A stretch of DNA of 64,000 nucleotides. It comes from DATHTC01 sp035456465. Lineage in GTDB: Bacteria > Actinomycetota > Thermoleophilia > Gaiellales > Gaiellaceae. The position numbers were made by a program, and so were the translations under genes. Shown here piece after piece: positions 33,505 to 42,690 of this stretch (within the stretch, counting starts at the first letter, position 1; every line of letters begins with the position of its first letter). The notes under the pieces were generated by a model. The model did no database searches and was not told the origin of the DNA. It saw only the letters and a program-made list of their open reading frames with translations. Location: assembly GCA_035456465.1 (NCBI GenBank), contig DATIDD010000053.1:1-64000 (forward strand), read 5' to 3'.

Positions 33505-36408
33505 ATGGCCCTGACGCTCCTCGTCGGGCCCGCCAACGCGGGCAAGGTCGAGCGCCTGCTCGACCGATACCTGGACGTCCTCGATCGCGAGCCGGTGCTG
33601 ATCGTGCCGCACGGGTCGGACGTCGTCGTGCGCGAGCGCGAGCTGCTCGCACGCCGGCCCGCGCTCCTCGGCGGCACGATCGGCACGTTCGACGACCTGT
33701 TCCGCCGGCTCGCGCCGGCGGGCCGGACGGCGACGGACGCCCAGCAGACGTTCGTCCTGCGCCGCGCCGTCGCGCGCGCCCGGCTGAACGGCCTCGCGCC
33801 GTCCGCGCGCTCGACCGGCTTCGTCGACGCGCTCCGCGACGCCGTCCGCGAGCTCGAGGGAGGCCTGATCGAGCCTGCTGCGCTCGACGGCGACCTCGCC
33901 GCGCTCTATGCGGCCTACCGCGAGGAGCTCGACCGGCTCGGGCTCGTCGACCGCGGCCTCCGCCGCGCGGCGGCGGTCGAGCGCCTGCGCTCCGAGTTCG
34001 ACGCCTGGCACGGGGAGCCCGTGTTCGCGTACGGCTTCGAGGACCTGACGGCCGCGGAGTGGGCGCTGCTCGAGGCGCTCGCCGCCCGCACCGACGTCAC
34101 GCTCTCGCTGCCGTACGAGCCCGGCCGCGCCGCGTTCGCCGCCCTGCGCACGACCGCCGAGGACCTCGCCGCGCTCGCCGCGGGCCGCGTCGAGGAGCTG
34201 GCGCCGCGCGCCGCGGAGATCGCCCATCCCGCGATCGCCCACGTCGAGCGCCGCCTGTTCGAGGACGACCCCGGCGAGGCGCCGGCGCTCGAGGGCGGCG
34301 TCCGCTTCTTCGAGGGCGCCGGCACGCGCGGCGCGCTCGAGCTCGTCGCCGAGGAGGTGCTCGACCTCGTTCGCGGCGGCACGCCGCCGGAGCGGATCGC
34401 GATCGTCTGCCCCTCGCTCGACCGCTGGCGCGGTCCGCTCGAGACGGCGTTCGCGACGCTCGAGCTCCCGTACGCGATCGAGGCGCCGCAGCGGCTCGCG
34501 CAGACGCCCTACGGGGCGGCGCTGCTGGCCCTCCTCCGCTACGCGTGGCTGGACGCCGACCGGCACGCGCTGTTCTCGTACCTGCGCTCCCCCTACTCGG
34601 GGCTGGCGCGCGCGAACGTCGACTTCGTCGAGGGACGCCTCCGCGGCCGGGCGATCACGGCCGCCGAGCGGGTGGAGGCCGAGATGGAGGCGCTGCGCGG
34701 CGGCCCCGTGCCGGCGCTCGAGGCGCTCCGTGCCGGCGAGGCGCCCGTCCCCGCGGTGAGGGCGCTCACGGAGGCGATGCTTCGGGCCGCGTTCGGGACC
34801 GAGGCGCCGCCGGTCGGCGAGGGCCCGCGGGGCGACCTGCGCGCGTTCGAGGCGGTGCGACGGCTGCTCGACGAGCTCGACGACTGGTCCGGGCTGGCCG
34901 GGCCCGTGTCGCGGGAGGACGTCGTCGCCTCCCTGGAGCGCGCGACCGTCCGCGGCGCCTCCGCCGGCGACCCGGGCCGCGTCTCCGTCACCGATCTCTC
35001 GCGCGTGCGCACTCGGCGGCTCGACGTCGTGTTCGTCCTCGGGCTCGAGGAGGGGAGCCTGCCGCGCCGCGGCGACGGCTCGCCGTTCCTCGGCGACGAC
35101 GTGCGCCGCGCGCTCGGCGGCCGCCTCGTCCGTCCGGAGCAGGCCGGCCGCGACCGCTACCTGTTCTACACCGCGTGCACACGACCGACGCGACGGCTCT
35201 ATCTCGTCCGCGAGGCCGCGACCGACGAGGGCAGCCCGCGGGAGCCGAGCCCGTTCTGGGAGGGCGTGGCTGCGCTCTTCCCCGCCGAGGAGGTGGCGCG
35301 GTGGACGCGACGCCGCGCGCTCTCCGCGCTCACCTGGCCGCTCGAGTCCGCGCCGAGCGAGCGCGAGCGGCTGCGCTCGCTCGCGCTCCTCGCGGCGGAC
35401 GAGACGGAGCGCGAGCCGGCCCGCGCGGTGGCCCGCGCGAACGGCTGGGAGCGGCGGCTGGAGCGCGCGCTGTCGGCGTTCGACCGCCGCACGGGCCTCC
35501 GCCATCCGCTCGTGCTCGACCAGCTCGGCGGCCGCTCCCTCTTCAACGTGACCGAGCTCGAGCGCTTCGCCGACTGCTCGTCCGCGTGGTTCTTCGACCG
35601 GCTGATCGAGCCGCGGACGATCGACGCGCAGGTCGACGCGAGGCTCCGCGGCTCGGTCGCGCACACGGCGCTGCACCGCTTCTTCGCCGGCCTCCCGAAG
35701 GAGCTCGGCGTCGACCGCGTCGTCCCGGAGCGGCTGGAGGACGCGCTCGCGTTCCTCCGCCGCTGCCTCGAGCAGGCGGTGGACGGACAGCGGGTGGAGA
35801 TGACGGCGATGGAGCGCCGCGAGCTGACGGAAGGGCTGTGGCGCGACCTCGAGGCCGTCGTGCGAGACGAGGCGGCTTCCGAGGCACCGCTCGTCCCGCG
35901 CCGGTTCGAGGTCTCGTTCGGCTCGGAGCGCTCGGCCCAGGAGCTCCAGCGCGGGCTCGAGCTCGGCGAGGGGATCGTCCTCTCGGGAAAGATCGACCGG
36001 ATCGACGTCGACCCGTTCTCGGCGCGCGGGATGGTGCAGGACTACAAGGCCGGCAAGGGCGCGCACTCGGCGACGCAGATCGAGAAGGAGCTCCGCCTCC
36101 AGATCCCGCTCTACATGCTCGTCCTGCGCGACCTCGTGGGGATCGAGCCCATCGGCGGCGTCTACCGGCCGCTCGCCGGCGACCGCAAGGCGCGCGGGCT
36201 GCTGCGAGACGGCGAGGCGCCGGAGGGGTACGCGCCCGGCGACTACGTCGAGGAGGAGGCGTTCTGGGGGCAGGTCGAGCGGTCGCGCGAGACGGCGCTG
36301 CGGCTCGCACAGCGGATCCGCCGTGGCGACGTCCGCCACGACCCCAAGGGGGAGGACTGTCCCGCGTGGTGCGACCTCTGGACGATGTGCAGGGTGAGAC
36401 GGGCGTGA
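33505..36408 (+). CDS. AddB-like helicase-nuclease subunit with iron-sulfur PD-(D/E)XK domain
   Basis: 967 residues. N-terminal inactive-helicase-like half begins LTLLVGPANAGKVERLL, a Walker-A-like loop in which Ser/Thr after GK is Val. Middle: VFVLGLEEGSLPRRGDGSPFL and RDRYLFYTACTRPTRRLYLV (helicase motifs of the AddB/UvrD class). C-terminus: nuclease core GKIDRIDVDPF and VQDYKAGKG (~835-850) with Cys at FADCSSAW (~690) and DCPAWCDLWTMC (~950), the four-Cys iron-sulfur staple of AddB nucleases. Works with the downstream AddA-like gene in end resection. ATG 33505 follows TACGAT (33493-33498) by six bases. Confidence 0.85.
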   Translation: MALTLLVGPANAGKVERLLDRYLDVLDREPVLIVPHGSDVVVRERELLARRPALLGGTIGTFDDLFRRLAPAGRTATDAQQTFVLRRAVARARLNGLAPSARSTGFVDALRDAVRELEGGLIEPAALDGDLAALYAAYREELDRLGLVDRGLRRAAAVERLRSEFDAWHGEPVFAYGFEDLTAAEWALLEALAARTDVTLSLPYEPGRAAFAALRTTAEDLAALAAGRVEELAPRAAEIAHPAIAHVERRLFEDDPGEAPALEGGVRFFEGAGTRGALELVAEEVLDLVRGGTPPERIAIVCPSLDRWRGPLETAFATLELPYAIEAPQRLAQTPYGAALLALLRYAWLDADRHALFSYLRSPYSGLARANVDFVEGRLRGRAITAAERVEAEMEALRGGPVPALEALRAGEAPVPAVRALTEAMLRAAFGTEAPPVGEGPRGDLRAFEAVRRLLDELDDWSGLAGPVSREDVVASLERATVRGASAGDPGRVSVTDLSRVRTRRLDVVFVLGLEEGSLPRRGDGSPFLGDDVRRALGGRLVRPEQAGRDRYLFYTACTRPTRRLYLVREAATDEGSPREPSPFWEGVAALFPAEEVARWTRRRALSALTWPLESAPSERERLRSLALLAADETEREPARAVARANGWERRLERALSAFDRRTGLRHPLVLDQLGGRSLFNVTELERFADCSSAWFFDRLIEPRTIDAQVDARLRGSVAHTALHRFFAGLPKELGVDRVVPERLEDALAFLRRCLEQAVDGQRVEMTAMERRELTEGLWRDLEAVVRDEAASEAPLVPRRFEVSFGSERSAQELQRGLELGEGIVLSGKIDRIDVDPFSARGMVQDYKAGKGAHSATQIEKELRLQIPLYMLVLRDLVGIEPIGGVYRPLAGDRKARGLLRDGEAPEGYAPGDYVEEEAFWGQVERSRETALRLAQRIRRGDVRHDPKGEDCPAWCDLWTMCRVRRA

Positions 36409-36423
36409 GCCGGACATCACGTC

Positions 36424-36464
36424 GTGGGGGAACCCATGGTTCCCCCACGGGCCCCCTCCTTTTT
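36424..36464 (+). terminator. Hairpin with T-run between the AddB- and AddA-like genes
   Basis: GTGGGGGAACC/GGTTCCCCCAC (36424-36448, 11 bp, CAT loop) is followed by a C/T tract ending in five Ts (36460-36464). By form it is an intrinsic terminator or attenuator, yet it lies between two subunits of one enzyme. Confidence 0.65.
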
Positions 36465-36498
36465 CGCACGGCACGGGAGGACTGGGGCTGCGCCTCCC

Positions 36499-36515
36499 GG
36501 CCGGCGGAGCCGGCC
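36499..36515. promoter_or_regulatory. Second hairpin in the 172-base addB-addA gap
   Basis: GGCCGGC/GCCGGCC around GGA. The words GGCACGGGAGGA (36470) and GGCACGGGAGGA (36536) repeat on either side of it, so this short segment looks partly duplicated. The rest of the gap holds nothing else recognisable. The AddA-like GTG start has GGAG 6-9 bases upstream. Confidence 0.4.
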
Positions 36516-36580
36516 TCCGGCGGCTACCCGCCCGGCACGGGAGGAAGCGATCGTCGTCGGATCCGTGGTGGAGGAGCGGC

Positions 36581-39500
36581 GTGAGCCGGGCGCCCAACCC
36601 CGAGCAGCAGGCGGCGATCGACGCTCGCGGCCGTGTCTTCGTCTCGGCCGGCGCCGGCACCGGGAAGACCTCGGTGCTCGTCGAGCGGTTCGTCCGCGCC
36701 GTCTGCGACGAGGGCGTCGACGTCGCCTCGATCCTCGTGATCACGTACACGAAGCGGGCGGCGGGCGAGCTCCGCGCCCGGATTCGAGACGCGCTGCGCG
36801 AGCGCGGCCGACACGACCTCGCGCGAGAGCTCGACGGCGCCTGGATCTCCACCATCCACGGCTTCTGCAACCGGCTCCTGAAGGCGTGGCCGTTCGAGGC
36901 CGGGCTCGACCCGCGCTTCCGCGAGCTCGACGAGGCACAGGCGGCGGTGCTGCGCGGCGAGGCGTTCGATGCGGCGCTGGAGCGCTTCTGCGGCGGCGAG
37001 GAGCCCGACCGGCTGCGGCTGCTCGCCACGTACCGCGTCGACGGGCTCCGGCGCATGCTCACCGGCGTCTACGAGACGCTCCGCGCCGCGGGCCGGCCAC
37101 TCGTGCTCGAGCTCGGGGAGCGGCCGCCGCTCGAGGAGCTCGTCGAGGAGCTTCGCGTCGCCGCACGCTGCCTCGCCGAGGACGACGCGGCGACCGAGCT
37201 CCAGCGCGCCAACGCCGCGCGCGTCGTCGAGGCCGTCGACGGCACGCCGCCGCCCGAGCGCCTGCTCGACCTGTCCGCGCACCGTGCGCGCGGCGAGCGC
37301 GCGGAGACGTTCGAGCGCGCGCGGAAGGCGCTGGAGCAGGCGGCGCTCGACGCACTCGCCGCGAACGACCGCGAGCTCCTCCAGCAGCTGCTCGACGGCT
37401 TCGCCGACGCGTACGCGGAGGCGAAGCGACGCGAGTCCGCGCTCGACTTCGAGGACCTCCAGCTGCTCGCACGCGACCTGCTCCGTGACCACGCCGCGAT
37501 CCGCGAGCGCGAGCAGCTGCGCTTCCGCGCCGTGATGGTCGACGAGTTCCAGGACACGAACGGCCTCCAGTGCGAGCTCGTCGACCTGATCGCCGGCCAC
37601 GGTTGCGAGGTGTTCACCGTCGGCGACGAGTTCCAGTCGATCTACGGGTTCAGGCACGCCGACGTGCAGGTCTTCCGCGAGCGGCGCGCGGACGCCGGCG
37701 GCGGGCTCGCCCTCGTCCGCAACTACCGCTCCCGGCCCGAGGTGCTCGCCGCCGTCAACGAGCTCTTCGGGGGTGAGTTCGGCGACGGGTTCCAGCCGCT
37801 CCACGCCTCGGGCGAGTTCCCCGACCCCGTGTTCGGGCAGCCCGTCGAGCTGCTCGTCACCGACAAGGCGTCGTTCGCGGACACCGGCACGCACTGGCGC
37901 CGCGCGGAGGCGCAGGCAATCGCGCGGCGCGTGCGGGAGCTCGTCGACACGGGCGCGGCGAGCCCGGGCGAGATCGTGCTCCTGTTCGCCGCCGGCACCG
38001 ACGCCGAGCGGTACGAGGAGGAGCTCCGCCGCGTCGGCCTGCCGACCTACCGTGCGACCGGTCGCGGCTACTTCGGCCAGCAGCAGGTCGTCGACCTGCT
38101 CATGTACCTCCGGCTGCTCCACAACCGCTACGACGACGTCGCACTCGCGTCCGTGCTCGCCTCGCCGTTCGTCGGCGTGTCGAACGACGCGCTCGTGCTG
38201 ATCCGCCGCGCCGCCTCCCGGCGTCCGCTGTTCACGGGGATCGAGCGCGACGTGCCCGAGACGCTGCCCGAGGCCGACGCGCGGCTCGTGCGCGCGTTCC
38301 GCCAGCGCTACGACCGGCTCGTCACCGCGATGCCGCGGCTCTCGCTCGAGCGCCTGTGCGAGCGGGTGCTCGCCGAGCACGATTACGACCTCGCGGTGCT
38401 CGCGCAGTGGGACGGGCGCCGCCGGTACGCGAACCTCCGCAAGCTCGCGAGGCTCGCGCGGTCGTACGAGGAGCTGCGCGGCCCCGACGTGGAGGGCTTC
38501 GTCCGCTTCGTCCGCGAGCAGGAGGCGGTCGGCGCGAAGCAGCTCGAGGCCGTGGCCGAGGAGGAGGGGGCCGACGCCGTCCGGCTGCTGACGATCCACG
38601 CGGCGAAGGGCCTCGAGTTCAAGGTCGTCGTCGTCGCCGACGCGGGGCGCGACAGGGCTCCGCCCGGCTCCGACGAGATCCTCGCGCTCTCGGACGGCCG
38701 CTTCGGCTTCCGTGTCGCCGACCCGGTCACGAGCGTCCGCAAGGGGGCGTTCGCGTACGAGGAGGTGCGGAAGGCGCGGAAGAAGCAGGAGCAGGCCGAG
38801 CGGCTCCGCCTGTACTACGTCGCGATGACGCGGGCGATCGACCGGCTGATCGTCTCCGGCGCGATCGACCGCGAGTCGGCGGCCGACGCCTCGACGCCGA
38901 TCGGCTGGGTGCTCGGGCGGCTTCGGTGCGACGAGGAGCTGGCGGCGGCCGCCGACGCGCCGGTCGAGCTCGAGCGCGGCGCGGCGCGCCTGCTGCTCCG
39001 GCTCGAGCGCTTCTCGCCGCCGGACGACCCCGGGGAGGCCGCGCCGGGCCCGGAGGCGCAGCTGTCGCTGTTCGCGAACGGCGACGCGACGGCGCCGCTG
39101 CCGCCGGCGCCGATCCTGCCGGCCCTCGAGCCGATCCCGGCACCGCCGCTGCACCGCATCAGACGGCTTTCGTTCACCGGCCTCTCGACCTTCGAGCAGT
39201 GCTCGTACAAGTACTACGCCCGCTACGTCGTCGGCATGCAGGAGCGACGGCCGGCGCCCGGAGAGGCGGGAGCCGCCGCGGCGATGGCCGCCACCGACCT
39301 CGGCAGCGTCGTCCACGCGCTCCTCGAGCGCCCGGACGCCGTCGTCCCGGAGGGAGCGTCGCCCGAGGACGCCGACCGGATCCGGCGCCTCGTGGCGGCG
39401 TGGCACGGCTCGGAGCTCGGCGCGCGCGTGGCGGCGCTCCCGGACGTGGAGCGCGAGGCGCGCTTCACCTTCGAGCACGACGGCGTGCTGCTGCACGGGT

Positions 39501-39904
39501 TCATCGACGTCCTGCAGCGCGAGGAGGGCCGCGCGCTCGTCGTCGACTACAAGACGAACCTGCTCGCCGAGCTCGAGCCGGCCGAGGTGGTCGAGCACGA
39601 GTACCGGCTCCAGCGGCTGGTCTACGCACTCGCTTGCTTCCGCGACGGCGCCGACGAGGTCGAGGTCGTCTACAGCTTCCTCGAGCGTCCCGACGCGCCG
39701 GTCGCCGCGACCTTCCGGCGCGCCGACGTGCCGGCCCTCGAGGCCGAGCTCTCGGCGGCGATCGCGGCCATCCACGAGGGCGAGTTCCGGCCGCGGCCCT
39801 CCGAGTTCGCCTGTAGCGGCTGTCCCGCGCTCGACCTCGTCTGTGCGGGGCCGCGGCTCCGCGACCAGGGCGGCGGCGTGCGCGCTCTCGCCGCGGCGCG
39901 TTAG
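36581..39904 (+). CDS. AddA-like UvrD-family helicase-nuclease
   Basis: 1107 residues. Superfamily I helicase: Walker A VSAGAGTGKTS (~21-31), motif Ia TYTKRAAGELR, Walker B VMVDEFQDTN (~318), motif III EFQSIYGFRHAD, motif V TIHAAKGLEFKVV (~670), motif VI LYYVAMTRAIDRLIV. C-terminal nuclease with HGFIDVLQ and VVDYKTN (~987). Cys873 (FEQCSYKYY) plus FACSGCPALDLVC (~1077-1089) form a second four-Cys iron-sulfur pattern, unusual for an AddA subunit. It would process double-strand ends for RecA with the upstream subunit. Confidence 0.9.
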   Translation: MSRAPNPEQQAAIDARGRVFVSAGAGTGKTSVLVERFVRAVCDEGVDVASILVITYTKRAAGELRARIRDALRERGRHDLARELDGAWISTIHGFCNRLLKAWPFEAGLDPRFRELDEAQAAVLRGEAFDAALERFCGGEEPDRLRLLATYRVDGLRRMLTGVYETLRAAGRPLVLELGERPPLEELVEELRVAARCLAEDDAATELQRANAARVVEAVDGTPPPERLLDLSAHRARGERAETFERARKALEQAALDALAANDRELLQQLLDGFADAYAEAKRRESALDFEDLQLLARDLLRDHAAIREREQLRFRAVMVDEFQDTNGLQCELVDLIAGHGCEVFTVGDEFQSIYGFRHADVQVFRERRADAGGGLALVRNYRSRPEVLAAVNELFGGEFGDGFQPLHASGEFPDPVFGQPVELLVTDKASFADTGTHWRRAEAQAIARRVRELVDTGAASPGEIVLLFAAGTDAERYEEELRRVGLPTYRATGRGYFGQQQVVDLLMYLRLLHNRYDDVALASVLASPFVGVSNDALVLIRRAASRRPLFTGIERDVPETLPEADARLVRAFRQRYDRLVTAMPRLSLERLCERVLAEHDYDLAVLAQWDGRRRYANLRKLARLARSYEELRGPDVEGFVRFVREQEAVGAKQLEAVAEEEGADAVRLLTIHAAKGLEFKVVVVADAGRDRAPPGSDEILALSDGRFGFRVADPVTSVRKGAFAYEEVRKARKKQEQAERLRLYYVAMTRAIDRLIVSGAIDRESAADASTPIGWVLGRLRCDEELAAAADAPVELERGAARLLLRLERFSPPDDPGEAAPGPEAQLSLFANGDATAPLPPAPILPALEPIPAPPLHRIRRLSFTGLSTFEQCSYKYYARYVVGMQERRPAPGEAGAAAAMAATDLGSVVHALLERPDAVVPEGASPEDADRIRRLVAAWHGSELGARVAALPDVEREARFTFEHDGVLLHGFIDVLQREEGRALVVDYKTNLLAELEPAEVVEHEYRLQRLVYALACFRDGADEVEVVYSFLERPDAPVAATFRRADVPALEAELSAAIAAIHEGEFRPRPSEFACSGCPALDLVCAGPRLRDQGGGVRALAAAR

Positions 39905-39913
39905 CCTCGGGCC

Positions 39914-40588
39914 GTGCGGGTCGCGGCGCTCTACGACGTCCACGGGAACCTCCCGGCGCTCGAGGCGGTGCTGGCGGAGGTCGAGCGCGAAGGCGTCGAC
40001 GCGATCGTCTGCGGCGGGGACGTCTGCGCCGGGCCCATGCCCCGCGAATGCCTCGAGGCCCTCGGAGCTGCGACCTTCGTCCGCGGGAACGCCGACCGCG
40101 AGCTGGCGGCGTGGCCTGCGGCGCAGCTCGACGCGGCGCAGCGCGCGTTCCTCGCCGCGCTCCCGCTCACCGCCACGCTCGACGTCGACGGGCTCGGGCC
40201 GACGCTCTTCTGCCACGGGACGCCGCGGAGCGACGAGGAGATCGTCACGCGGCTGACGCCGGACGACGCCTTCGCCGCGGCGCTCGCGGAGGTCCAGGAG
40301 CGGACCGTCGTCGCCGGGCACGTCCACGTCCGGGTCGATCGCGTCGTCGGCCGCCACCGTTACGTGAACCCCGGCAGCGTCGGCATGCCGTACGAGGGAA
40401 CACGCGGGGCGTTCTGGGCGGTGCTCGGACCCGACGTCGACCTCCGCCGGACCGAGTACGACGTCGAGGACGCGGTCGCACGGATTCGCGCGACGGGCTA
40501 TCCCGACGCCGAGCAGCTCGCGGAATGGCTGCTCGAGCCCGTCGACCCCGAGGAGACGTCGAGGTACTTCGAGTCGCAACGCGCGTGA
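39914..40588 (+). CDS. Metallophosphoesterase (YfcE/MJ0936-like)
   Basis: 224 residues. Calcineurin-like metal ligands: ALYDVHGNLPALEAVL (~4-19), CGGDVCAGPMP (~36), FVRGNADREL (~59, GNxD), FCHGTPRSDEE (~97), VVAGHVHVRVD (~131, GHxH), RYVNPGSVGMPYEG. Likely a phosphodiesterase of unknown substrate. GTG at 39914 follows TAGCCT (39902-39907) by six bases, a leaderless arrangement. Stop overlaps nth by GTGA. Confidence 0.9.
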   Translation: MRVAALYDVHGNLPALEAVLAEVEREGVDAIVCGGDVCAGPMPRECLEALGAATFVRGNADRELAAWPAAQLDAAQRAFLAALPLTATLDVDGLGPTLFCHGTPRSDEEIVTRLTPDDAFAAALAEVQERTVVAGHVHVRVDRVVGRHRYVNPGSVGMPYEGTRGAFWAVLGPDVDLRRTEYDVEDAVARIRATGYPDAEQLAEWLLEPVDPEETSRYFESQRA

Positions 40589-41250
40589 GGAGCTACGTTC
40601 GCGAGGCGCGGCGGCGCGCGGGGCCGAAGCGCGCGCGCATCCGTCCGGTCGTCGAGCGGCTCGCGGCCGAGCACCAGGATGCGACGATCGCGCTACGGTT
40701 CCGCACGCCGGTCGAGCTGCTCGTGTCGGTGATGCTCTCGGCGCAGACGACGGACGTGAACGTCAATCGCGTCACGGAGCGGCTCTTCGCGCGGTTCCGT
40801 CGGCCCGAGGACTACCTCGCCGTCCCCGTCGGCGAGCTCGAGCGGGAGATCTACGCGACGGGGTACTTCCGTCAGAAGGCGCGCGCGATCCGGGGGACGA
40901 TGCGGATGCTGCTGGAGGAGTACGACGGCGAGGTGCCGCGGCGGCTCGAGGATCTCGTCCGGCTGCCCGGCGTCGGGCGCAAGACGGCGAACGTCGTCGC
41001 AGCCGAGCTCGGGCACGCGCAGGGGATCGTCGTCGACACGCACGTGCGCCGGCTCTCGCAGCGGCTCGGCTTCACGCGACACGAGGCGCCGGAGAAGATC
41101 GAGCGCGACCTGATGCGCCTCGTCCCGCGCGAGGACTGGGGCCGCTTCCCGCACCTGCTGATCTGGCACGGACGGCGCGTCTGCGACGCGCGCCGGCCGC
41201 GGTGCGAGGACTGCGTCGTCAACGACCTGTGCCCGTCCAGCCGCGTCTGA
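40585..41250 (+). CDS. nth: Endonuclease III
   Basis: 221 residues. VELLVSVMLSAQTTDVNVNRVT (in pieces ~47-68), hairpin-helix-hairpin LPGVGRKTANVVAAE with catalytic Lys (~133), catalytic Asp in VVDTHVRRLSQRLG (~151), and the iron-sulfur cluster CDARRPRCEDCVVNDLC (C-x6-C-x2-C-x5-C, ~198-214). Removes oxidised pyrimidines. Start GTG overlaps the phosphoesterase stop. Confidence 0.95.
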   Translation: MRSYVREARRRAGPKRARIRPVVERLAAEHQDATIALRFRTPVELLVSVMLSAQTTDVNVNRVTERLFARFRRPEDYLAVPVGELEREIYATGYFRQKARAIRGTMRMLLEEYDGEVPRRLEDLVRLPGVGRKTANVVAAELGHAQGIVVDTHVRRLSQRLGFTRHEAPEKIERDLMRLVPREDWGRFPHLLIWHGRRVCDARRPRCEDCVVNDLCPSSRV

Positions 41251-41262
41251 CGGGCGCCGCTG

Positions 41263-41436
41263 CTACGCCGCGAGCGGCCGGCCGGCGTACCGCTCGAGCA
41301 GCGCCAGGACGAATGCGCGATGCGCGTCCACGAGCGCGCGCCGGTTCCGCTCCAGCGCGTCGCCGCTGGCCCCCTCGGCGCGCAGCGCCTGCCGCTCCAC
41401 CCGGAGCCGTTCGATCCGCTTCGTCAGCTCGTCCAC
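41263..41436 (-). CDS. Small uncharacterised helical protein
   Basis: 57 residues, not matched to a known family. Almost all is one charged amphipathic helix: MDELTKRIERLRVERQALRA, then a Gly/Ala-rich break, then LERNRRALVDAHRAFVLALL. GTG start at 41436 has GGAGG seven bases upstream, and codon use matches neighbours. Convergent with nth, 12 bases apart. The 75-base gap upstream of it contains a GCCGCC/GGCGGC inverted repeat. Confidence 0.55.
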   Translation of the reverse strand: MDELTKRIERLRVERQALRAEGASGDALERNRRALVDAHRAFVLALLERYAGRPLAA

Positions 41437-41511
41437 GGGTGCCTCCAGATCGTCCCTCGACCACCGGACGGCGCTGCCGCCGTTCGTCTTCCGTTCCGGC
41501 GGCGGTGCGGC

Positions 41512-42690
41512 TCAGCCGAGGACGGAGTACCCGTACCGTGCGCCGACGAGCTCGCCGCGCGCGAACCGGAGCGGGTCGAGCAGCGTCAGGTCGAAGCTCG
41601 TGGCCCGGCCGTCGAGCACGAGCTCCGCGACGGCCTGACCGACCGCGGGCGCGAGCTTGAAGCCGTGCCCGGAGAAGCCGGCCGCGACCACCACCCGCTC
41701 GGCGCCGGGGACGAGCCCGATGGCGGGCTCCCGGTCCGGCGTCACGTCGTCGACGCCGGAGAAGCCGCCGCGGAAGTGGCCGTGGTCGGCGCCCCGCAGC
41801 CGTCGCCGGAGCCCGTCGTGGTACGCCTCGACCGTCGTCCGCTCGGCGCCCTCCGGGAGGTCGTCGGGATCCGCGAGCGGCTCGTCGGCGTGACGCGGGT
41901 CGAGCGAGCCGACCTCGAGGAAGCCCGGGCCGGCGGGACGGAAGTAGAGCTGCGCCGGCGAGAAGTCCGCCACGGCCGGCGGCGGCGTGCCGAAGCCGTC
42001 CGGCAGCCGGAAGCGGGCGACCTCCGCGCGGGCCGGCCGGACCGGCAGCTCGTAGCCGAGCGGCGCCAAGAGCGCCGTCGACCATGCTCCCGCCGCCACC
42101 ACGACGGCGCCGGCGTCGATCGGCCCCGCGTCGGTCGCGACGCGGCCCCGGGCGATCCCCGTCACGCGGACGCCCTCGACCACCGCGGCACCCGAGCGCG
42201 CTGCCGCAGCGGCGAAGCCGGCCGTGACGAGGTAGGGGTCGCAGCTCCCGGCCTCCGGCTCGTAGCACCAGGCGAGGTCCTCCGCGATCACGCGCGGGTC
42301 GATCTCGCCGACCTGCTCGACGTCGACGAGGTGCATCTCGGCGCCCTCCGAGCGTCCGACGGCGACGTTCCCCGCGAGCATCTCCCGGTCGCGGGGGTCG
42401 GCGCCGAACAGCATCCCGGTCCGCTCGAAGCCGGAGGGCGAGCCGACGATCTGCTCGAACGACCGGTACACACGCAGGCCGTGGGCCGCCATCCGGACGA
42501 GCAGCGGCTGCGTGGAGTGCAGCCGGACGATCGCGGTCGAGTGCCGCGTCGCGCCCGAGCAGACGACGTCGCGCTCCAGCAGGACGACCGCGCCGGCGCC
42601 GCGCGCGGCGAGGTGGAACGCGACCGACGCACCCATCACGCCGCCCCCGACGACGACGACGTCCGCCGTTGCGGGCGGACGCGCGCTCAC
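41512..42690 (-). CDS. FAD-dependent oxidoreductase (sarcosine oxidase beta/DAO family)
   Basis: 392 residues. VVVVGGGVMGASVAFHLAARG (in pieces ~10-30), LLERDVVCSGATRHSTAIVRLH (flavin-attachment-type segment), VVVAAGAWSTALLAPLG, DFSPAQLYFRPAGPGFLEVGS, and C-terminal VAAGFSGHGFKLAPAVGQAVAELVL. It would oxidise a secondary amine or amino acid such as sarcosine or dimethylglycine; the substrate is unassigned. GTG start at 42690 overlaps the stop of the PAS protein gene by three bases, so the two are co-translated. Confidence 0.85.
   Translation of the reverse strand: MSARPPATADVVVVGGGVMGASVAFHLAARGAGAVVLLERDVVCSGATRHSTAIVRLHSTQPLLVRMAAHGLRVYRSFEQIVGSPSGFERTGMLFGADPRDREMLAGNVAVGRSEGAEMHLVDVEQVGEIDPRVIAEDLAWCYEPEAGSCDPYLVTAGFAAAAARSGAAVVEGVRVTGIARGRVATDAGPIDAGAVVVAAGAWSTALLAPLGYELPVRPARAEVARFRLPDGFGTPPPAVADFSPAQLYFRPAGPGFLEVGSLDPRHADEPLADPDDLPEGAERTTVEAYHDGLRRRLRGADHGHFRGGFSGVDDVTPDREPAIGLVPGAERVVVAAGFSGHGFKLAPAVGQAVAELVLDGRATSFDLTLLDPLRFARGELVGARYGYSVLG

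Noticed and set aside
33199..40579. Two giant minus-strand frames (1287 and 1351 codons)
   Set aside because: Both are antisense to addB/addA and downstream genes and show only low-complexity residues with no recognisable domain.
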